Source: Bemisia tabaci (Eukaryota; Arthropoda; Insecta; Hemiptera; Aleyrodidae). From it: 64,000 nucleotides of DNA. A program made the position numbers and the translations under genes. Each line of letters begins with the position of its first letter. The stretch's first letter is position 1. Under the pieces are notes generated by a model. The model saw nothing but the letters and a program-made list of their open reading frames with translations, was not told where the DNA came from and did no database searches. Positions 56,674 through 64,000 of the stretch are shown in pieces. The DNA is taken from positions 26,833,131-26,897,130 of the forward strand of contig NC_092795.1 of the NCBI RefSeq assembly GCF_918797505.1. Reading direction: 5' to 3'.

Positions 56674-58610
56674 GATGTTACCAACCCTAACTTGCTGGAT
56701 CCACCAACGACGTCTCTCACCCACAGAACGGTTGCGTCTGAAAACGATGTGAACTCGCTCATTAACCACTTGAATACGGAGCAATAGAATTTTCTCGTGC
56801 GACTTCTCATTTGCCATCCAAAACAAATAACCCGTCCGCGTAACGTAGCCCCCTCCCCCCTCTCCTCCCCCTTCCCCCTCGTGGCCTGACTGTAGAGCTT
56901 GTGCGCGACGATGGTGCTGGATCGGGTCGGACCAATTAAATCTCGCAGGGAGGCCCGTGGCTCCCTCTGGCGTTGTTTACGCAGCATGTAGCAGTGCGCG
57001 ATTAGTGGAGTGAACCGCAAATTGGGCGAGGCTTGCTCTATGCTCATGCTCACGGGCACTCCAGGACGCGGTTGCCATGGCGCCCACCCTTGTCCGGCCC
57101 CGGGGCTCGGGAAGCTCCCGCGATTTGCCACCGGTGCAATGCGATGCGATGCTCCGCGCCCGAGGTAATTAGCATTCCGATTCGGTGGGGCACTCCAGGC
57201 GGACGGACAGTGGTAGCTTTACCCTTGTCTAGTTTGTTTTCATAGGCTAAGTTAGAGTCAAATCTTTTGAAGTTGGAGGAGGGAGGCGGGAGGGCTTTTG
57301 GTGATGTCCAGCAGAAAGCACCGGTTTTTAATTTTCCTGGTGGCGGGCCTCGCCGTGATAATGATTGGGGGTCCATTTGATTGATTGATTTTTGCTTCGA
57401 CCAAAAGGAAATCCGCTTAAATCAAGAGGCTTGGCTCTTCAATTCGAGGAAGAATCCAATTAAATTAAGGATATTTTTTTTTGTCAATGGTATTAAGAGT
57501 CTGGATTCTAGATCCAATAGCGACTTTTGTTTCCAGTGCAAGCATCAAATCAAATTGAAAATAATCGATTGCAATGGCTCAGGACCACTCACGGGTTATT
57601 AACCATATTGGTGTAAAAATCTCTAAGGGGTGGGGCAGGGCATAGTGACAGCCTGATGCGAATATACAAGAGCCCCGCGTGTCCGACTACACGGTGCATC
57701 ATGGTGTCAAAGAAGCGCAGGTATGAAGATCTTTCTGAAAGGATATCACTTTTGACGATCCACTTTGACCGTGTTGCCAAATATGACCATTAAGATCCAT
57801 CCTCATCATACGATTTCCAGACGTTATCTCAATTTTCCAGAGATTTGCGGGTGAGAAAATTTCCCGTTGCGTTCTTCGACCTCCGCGTAAGGTTTCCGGA
57901 AATTCTCTATCCATGGTCCTGGTCAGGTTTGATGGCATTATCCAAAAAAAAACGAGAATTTGCTGAGAAAGAAGAGGTATCTTCGCTTCGAAGAGACTGT
58001 ATTTGAAGGAACGGGGAAAAAAGGCGTAAGTTAAAGAACTCGTTGGTTGATACGTGAAGATCCAGCAGGAAGTACCTTGCGGTCCCTTATCGCAAAACGA
58101 AATTCTCTGATTTAGCAAAAAGGCACCATTCGATCATCCCGTATCTAGCAAGGAGTTTTAATGAGCATTAATCGTCGTTTCCTTAAAAACGGTCACTTCA
58201 TAATGAAGACGGAATTATCTTATTCCCCCAACGGGCATACGCGTAGCTCTTACGGGGGCAGGTCCAGCCTCGCCCCCGTAGAATTTGACATAGTATCATC
58301 TTGCCGCCTAGAAAGTCTACCTCACGGAAAACAGCTTAAAAAACGAAAACTTTTCCCGCTTCATTCCAGAATGCGGCGAGGAAAAGGAAGCATTTTGAGA
58401 TGTAGTTTGAGGATTATTGGTAAAAAAGAGGGCCGTAAGTTTTCATGCGGCTAAATTTTGCGTAAAATATCCTCTACAGGAGGTCACTTTTCCAAAAATT
58501 TTCCAGGGGAGACCTCCCGAAATCTCCTTACCACAGGAGAACCCAGTGCCAGCCTGGAAAAGTGAGGGCCAGTCCATCCCCAGGAAATTACTCTGGCTAC
58601 GTCTATGTCA
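56674..58610. other. No gene recognised; GC-rich patch
   Basis: Bases about 56830-57240 have high GC and CG density, with frames up to 171 codons on the minus strand that look like chance frames. A CpG-rich promoter region is possible but there is no supporting exon. At about 58240-58560 there are G/C-run sequences like hAT subterminal DNA. Confidence 0.4.
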
Positions 58611-58615
58611 AGAAC

Positions 58616-58631
58616 TTTTTTTTTTTTTTTT
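58616..58631 (-). other. Poly(A) tail of the LINE
   Basis: Sixteen T on the plus strand, immediately after AAGAAC of the flank, mark the 3' end of the element on the minus strand. Confidence 0.85.
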
Positions 58632-58937
58632 ATTTAATTTTGTAATTACACATATTGAATTACAACTTATATTACTAGACCTTACGAGTCTTTACAAATT
58701 TTCCTTTAAGCCTAATATAATAAAAAAGAAATAAACACCGCTTTATGGATTAAATTAATGAGAATGAAAATGAAGGATGAACAAATGAGATAGAAGTAAA
58801 ATCCTGTAAAAAGCGGGAGAAAAACTAACTGATATTAACTATAATTATTCCTAGAACTAGATTCTAGAGAATTTTTCTACTAACTATGCTTTCGCCCTGT
58901 CAGTCGACTAAGACTGGTAAGGGCCAGAGGCACGAGC

Positions 58938-61669
58938 CTAACACCGACGGAAATGAGCTGTGCTCAACTCATGTGGTTTGCGTCTTTTTAACCTCCGGGT
59001 CTCGGAGCCCCAATCCAAAAGCGCTATTGCTTCGGGATTGGGGTGACCGCCCAGTCTCTCTTCATATCTATTGTACATACGTGAGATGTACATGTCCATC
59101 TCTTCGATCCCGAGCTCATCTCTAATATCGATGTTACGCTCGTACCACCTGGCCCCTGCCATTTGTCTGAGTATTTTATTTTGAATTGTCTCAATAATTT
59201 TGAGATTGGAACTGGCGGCACACGCCCAAATCTGGCAGCCGTATACCCAGATTGGCCTTAACATTGATTTATAAAGTAAAACTTTATTTTTTAGCTTTAA
59301 TTTAGATCGCTTTCCGAGAAGCCATAGCATCTGTCTGTGCTTTAAGTCAATTTGCTTTTTCTTATTTAGAATATGCTCCTTCCATTTTAACTTACAGTCC
59401 ATGGTAAGGCCGAGGTAAGGAGCCTTTTGCGCATGGGGAATAGCAATTTTATTTAGGATCACAGGGACATAAACATATGGTCTTAAGGTAAAGACCACGT
59501 TAACTGATTTGGTGGCGTTAAGCGCCGTGCGATCGCGCTCAGTCCAATCCTGGATGTCGTCCAGGCACTCTTGGATGTTAGTGACTGTCTCCTCATATGT
59601 GGGCGCGGAGGACGCAACGGCCGTGTCGTCCGCAAAGATCCCAATTTTCCCTTTTTTAGGTTTTGGTACGTCAGCTGTAAAGAGACTAAAGATTAGGGGG
59701 GAGAGTACTGAACCTTGAGGTACCCCTGCTCTTATTTTCCTAAATTCAGAGTAAGAGTCTTCAAATCGAACCCTAAAAGATCTATCTGCTAAGTAGGACA
59801 TTATTAATTGCACGTGGTTCCCAGGCAAGAATTTAGAAAGTTTAAATGCCACTTTAGAATGCCAGACTTTGTCAAATGCCTGGGCGACATCCAAGAAAAC
59901 TACATTACAAAACTGTTTCTCCTCTAGCGCCTTTTCAATATAAGAAGAGATCCGGTGGTAATTGTTCTATTGTGCTATGTTTAGCCCTGAAACCAAACTG
60001 CTCATTAGGAAGTAACTTTTTCTTATTTACAATTGTCAGTAAACGTTTAATATATAACTTCTCGAAAAGTTTGCATATCAGGGGAAGTAAGGAGATAGGG
60101 CGGTACGAACTAGGGGCTGAAGGAGGTTTTCCGGATTTTAAAATAACAATCACCTCAGCCAATTTCCATTGACTAGGGATGTATTTCAATGACAATGCTG
60201 CATTAAAGAGTGCTTCTAATTTTTTGATTGCCGCAGGAGGAAGTTGCTTGAGGATAATTGCTGAGATAAGATCAAAACCTGGACTTTTCTTGATTTTTGT
60301 TTTATATTTAATTTCCTTGAAAATTTCGTCATATGTAATTTTGTTGATTTTTTCTGCAGGGAGAAAATTAATATTACCAACTTCTTCCTCTAGTTCGCAT
60401 TCCTTCTCTGGAGATTCGCAGGGGTTAGGTTGAAATACTTTTTCAAGGTGATCGGCAATAGTATGGGCTTTTTCCTGGCTATTATTTGCCCATTCACCGT
60501 CCGGTTTTCTAATTGGGAAGCTAGCTAGGAAAGGACGTTTTAGGGATTTTGTCGCTTTCCAAAGGGTGTAATTATTAGCTTCGCTTGGGCTGAGATTAGC
60601 TACAAATTTTTCAAATTTTTCATTACGAAATTCATTAATACGTTTCTCCACTGCCTTGTTTAGTCTATTGTAGAGATTTTTATCAGATTCATGGTGAGTA
60701 ATCCTTCTCCTCCTTCCCGCTTTGTTTTTACGGTCAATAAGGCTGAGTATTTCCTTTGGAAGAGTGCATTTATGATGAAAATTATTAAAAGTTCTAGCAA
60801 CCGGCGTGCTTGCTTTTGCAGCCTCTTGGATGCTCGAAATTAATGACTCTGCCTCCTTATCAAGTGTGGAGCAGTCGTTTATTGAAGTTGAGTTATTAAT
60901 ACGGGAAGTTAATAATTCTCGAAATTTTTTTCCAGTCTGTTTGAGTAGAAATTAGACAGGGTGGGCGTTTAACTAATACTGGAGTAGCAAATATAGATAA
61001 GAAAACCGGCACATGATCTTTTTTTCCCTCTAAACACATTGCAAGAAGTTTTGTTATTGAGATTGAGATTATTGAAGATGAAAAAATCAATTACGTCTGG
61101 CTCTTTCAATGGATTACCTGGATAGAAGGTGGGTTTACCCGGAGAGATAAAATCACCTCCGATAAGATTGACTGCAGTTTCAAGATTATCACCTTTCGGG
61201 TTAGTTAATCTCGAACCCCATCTGACGTTTTTACAGTTGAAGTCCCCCCCGATAAGAAAGCGAGGACCCAATTTATCAAGTAGACCAGAATAGTCGTCAA
61301 CTGAGCATCGATGACGTGGTGGAGCGTATAACGCGCTGACATTAAATGGCCCTAGCGATGACTCAATTTGAATAATCACCGCTTGGAAACGTTCTTCTTC
61401 TACAATTTCGAGAACAGAGTGTTTAAATGTTTTCCCTGATAGCAATAGAGGCTCCCCCCTAGCGTTATTAGAAGGATGTCGTGAATTATAAAATCTATAT
61501 CCTTTCAAGTATCCTCTCGATTCCCTAGCAAAATGGGTTTTCAGAGAACAATGCTATATCTACGCGTAATTTTGCCATTTTTTTCGCTAAATTCTAAGAG
61601 TTTAGCAGGTTTTAATCCATTCGCATTCCATGCGATAAGATTAAGAATGCTTTCATTTTTGTTGTTCAT
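58938..61669 (-). pseudogene. LINE ORF2: endonuclease and reverse transcriptase, frameshifted
   Basis: Reads from the ATG at 61669 to a stop at 58938, about 910 codons if frames are followed. The N-terminus ILNLIAWNANGLKPAK and the GGDFN box (near 61240) with DVIDFFIF belong to the endonuclease. The reverse transcriptase shows YRPISLLPLICKLFEK, DVAQAFDKVWH, GVPQGSVLSP and the catalytic FADD box (about 59616-59637). The C-terminus has WVYGCQIWACA and an RHP-like tail. The frame changes at about 61578-61584, 61538-61541, 61019-61025, 60925-60931 and 59953-59960. Each fits one extra base, and three sit in runs of seven A. The catalytic residues visible are intact. It is therefore a recent pseudogene or a copy carrying sequencing errors. 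Confidence 0.92.
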
Positions 61670-61781
61670 TTTATCGAGAACTCAACACTCGGCTCATAAG
61701 AGCCTGTTCGTTATTTTTCCTGTCTCTTACTCATCTCCTCTAGTTGCTTCCTTAATGATTCAATGGTCATTAAGAGTTGAC

Positions 61782-63829
61782 TTATGAGCTCTTCCTGTGA
61801 TTAGAGGGTTTCGGGCCGGATACTGCGTCGGCGAAGCTAACTCCTTGTTTAATAGCACTAGGAGGATTTTTTCCCCCTTTTTTCTTTTTATTTGGTTTAT
61901 CTGGGAAGTTAGGAAAATTAGACCCATCGATCTTTCCCTTTCTCATTTTAATAGATTTTTCTCTGTCTTTTTGCATCGCTTTCGCGAAGGGCAGCCTCTA
62001 TAGCTAGCTGGGTGACCTGTTACCCCACAATTTGCACACTTAGGGTTGATAATGCGCTTCGCCCAAGGGCATTCTGTGGATAAATGTTTAGCTGCGCACT
62101 TTACACAACGTGCTTGCTTACCACAATATGCTTGGGAATGTCCGAAATTCTGACATTTTCGACACTGTATTATCTTAGTAGTACTAACTTTAATGGGTTC
62201 TACTTTTACAACCATAGAACAGATTCCAACAATCTTATAGATTTTTTCTATATCATCAGTATAGTCGAAGTCGACCTGATGGACTGGTATTTTTATCAGT
62301 TTAGTTTTACTTACATAAGCAGAGTCAGCAATAAAAAGAGGCACATTATCTTTATCTACAATTGTTTCTGAGGGGTAGGTTTCGCCTGAGGTTGTCTCAT
62401 TGACGGTGGAGTTTGTTTCCATAGCCGAGACTGAATTTTGCTCAGGCACTGACTTAGGATCAGGGGTCTGTGGAGCTGAATCCACAGGTGATACTGATTT
62501 TTTCAAAGCTTTAAGTTCCGCGTCCGATAGTGGGACCCGTTTCATAAGGCAAGTCGCTTTTTTAGGTTTAAAACCTTTATTTTTTAAGTCGTCAAGAATA
62601 TCTTGCTCTTCGATTGAAGGGTGAAGCCCTCTTACAATAACTTTAATATCACGCAGATTTTTATTGCAGTGAGTGTAGTACTGCACTTTATTATTAGTCT
62701 CATGTGTTTCTCTGAGGGATTCTAAAATTATTTTCGCCGTAGCGTCGTCTTTCGGATTTAGTTGCCAGACTTCATTATTAATAATTTTAGTTCTGACATC
62801 TTCCTTTTTAACTGATTTTTTTGTAATTATTTCTACAAGATTAACATAATTGTCTACACCTATAACTTTAATGGGAGGAGTGGGTAAAATTTTCTTAACA
62901 CTAGATGCATTTGATACACTAGGATTAGGTATATTTACTTTAACTGGAGCGCTCTCACCCGGTTTGGTTTGTTGATCATCGGTATGGACACTTGAAGCTG
63001 AAGTACTCGCTCTCTTACGCTTCCTTCTTTGAGATTGGATAGCTTTCCGTTTGGAGTTAAATTCGGGATCCGAGTTGTAGTCGACCCATGTATCAGAAGA
63101 TTCAGAGTCATCAGCATCGTGATTCGATTCCACGTCATTTTCCAGAGTGGCAAATTGGTTAGAAACAGGTGTTGTAGATGCACCTGGTTTTGGTGTAACT
63201 GGTTTCCCAGTGGCGAACTGTGTTAATTTAGATTGCCCTGAGGGCTTACGAGAGTTATTTTTAACTAACTCTTTCCCAGATTGTAGATGGGCATCTCTAG
63301 ATCGAGAGCTTGCATTTGCAGAGCTAATCGCATTAATTTGTTCCTGTAGTTTCTGTATTTTTTTCGCATTTTCTGCTTCAAGGGAATTGATTCTATTCAC
63401 CAGTTCATTTTTGTCACTGGACAGCGTTTTGACCATGTTTTGCGCCTTGGTCATAAAACTTTTAACTGATGCATCAATGGTAGGGGCCTGAAGAACAGGA
63501 ACAATGTTGGTGTTTAGAATTTCATCAATAATTGTTTCTTTATCTTCTACCGACGCCATCGCTGTCAAGCTTGACTCCGTAGCAGTAAGAGAGAGGTTAT
63601 CATCCGCCCTTGCAGACTGAGGGGGGCGGGGCGGAGACCTCGGGAGAAGAGAACTTTTCCCGAACGGATTTTCCATTTGGCTATTTGGCAACGTGTCTAG
63701 TTTAGTTCGAGGTAGGTAGGTTAGGCCGGTGAGCAATCCCCGCTTTAGACATTTTTCGCACCCGAGAAAAACGTTGTTGACGTAGCTACACTTGACACCG
63801 TGTTTACACACTACAGGCCGGTCTGCCAT
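61782..63829 (-). CDS. LINE ORF1: gag-like nucleic-acid-binding protein
   Basis: An unbroken frame of 628 codons runs from the ATG at 63829 to 61943. After one frameshift near 61985-61993 a second frame continues to 61782 (ending FADAVSGPKPSNHRKSS), which looks like the true C-terminus. The N-terminal 30 residues have a Cys/His cluster (CKHGVKC...GCEKCLK). Residues about 125-170 form a coiled coil (NELVNRINSLEAENAKK), followed by a Ser/Lys-rich linker. At about 400 there is an RRM-like segment (DIKVIVRGLHPSIEEQDIL). Three zinc knuckles end the long frame: CRKCQNFGHSQAYC, CVKCAAKHLSTEC and CANCGVTGHPASYRGC. Jockey ORF1 proteins of this type bind element RNA in ribonucleoprotein particles. Confidence 0.92.
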
Positions 63830-64000
63830 ACGATTGTTTATTGTTTATGATGACTCTGGCACTAATATCACTCGGGACCCGGCCGCCAGAACACCGCGAC
63901 GCGAGCACTTTTCTCGATTCCAGCAGAATCACATGCTGGTGATTTTCTTTCCGAAATTTTGTTGAAAAATACTGATCCGGCGTGAGATGAAGCGCGACCG
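63830..64000 (-). other. Presumed LINE 5' UTR
   Basis: GC-richer sequence directly upstream of ORF1, running off the window. Jockey-type promoters lie inside this region, but I cannot mark one. Confidence 0.5.

Larger units (their letters stand above)
58611..64000 (-). mobile_element. Jockey-like non-LTR retrotransposon, 5' end at the window edge
   Basis: Two-ORF LINE on the minus strand. The order is presumed 5' UTR (63830-64000), ORF1 (61782-63829), ORF2 (58938-61669), 3' UTR (58632-58937) and a poly(A) tail seen as 16 T at 58616-58631. Such elements insert by target-primed reverse transcription. The gag-like ORF1 with three zinc knuckles and ORF2 with an apurinic-type endonuclease followed by a reverse transcriptase point to the Jockey superfamily. 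The 5' target-site copy lies outside or at the window edge, so neither target duplication nor 5' completeness can be judged. Several frameshifts make this copy inactive if the sequence is right. Confidence 0.93.

Noticed and set aside
56616..57131. 171-codon minus-strand frame as a gene
   Set aside because: It runs from a GC-rich patch into the end of a family E MITE, and the peptide is low in structure and unrecognised.
58938..59125. Plus-strand frames across the LINE as host genes
   Set aside because: They are antisense shadows of LINE ORF1 and ORF2.

Overview
The window looks like nuclear DNA of an arthropod, most likely an insect. It is AT-rich, has spliced genes with kilobase-scale introns, and is dense in transposable elements of animal type: a Jockey-like non-LTR retrotransposon, hAT DNA transposons with 8-bp target duplications, many palindromic MITEs and several foldback elements. 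I see no bacterial operon structure, no CRISPR array and no tRNA or rRNA gene. I cannot name the species.

The one gene I recognise with confidence fills the left 15.8 kb on the minus strand. It is a PRC1/Ase1/MAP65-family antiparallel microtubule bundler (Drosophila fascetto). Eight coding exons are supported at 15622-15760, 11205-11303, 8901-9041, 6468-6587, 5131-5286, 2825-2989, 1831-2054 and 513-660. All have GT/AG borders, compatible phases and an almost gap-free match to the known family. They cover the N-terminal rod and reach the microtubule-binding NRGG..LLKEEK motif. The C-terminal exons lie beyond position 1. Four introns hold palindromic elements; the largest is a foldback at 11910-15490 with 1-kb arms that look essentially identical.

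From 15.8 to 37 kb there is mostly repeat DNA. There is a possible terminal exon at 20836-21165 (minus). The main structure is an 8.4-kb foldback element (22634-31040) flanked by a perfect 9-bp duplication. Its arms are tandem arrays with a 189-bp core unit, and it is itself interrupted by a 3,573-bp hAT transposon with 14-bp TIRs and an 8-bp duplication. A second foldback with tandem units lies at about 33350-35735 and also carries a hAT insertion (34338-35011). A probable first coding exon with a signal peptide is at 37678-37777 (plus).

From 38 to 58 kb I recognise no gene. This stretch holds at least a dozen palindromic MITEs from several families, some with copies elsewhere in the window, and a tandemly duplicated block at 45171-48234 built on a roughly 130-bp repeat. 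The right end, 58.6-64.0 kb, is a Jockey-type LINE on the minus strand. Its ORF1 (gag-like, three zinc knuckles) is long and nearly intact. Its ORF2 (endonuclease plus reverse transcriptase) is broken by about five single-base frameshifts, three of them in runs of seven A. The window ends inside its presumed 5' UTR.
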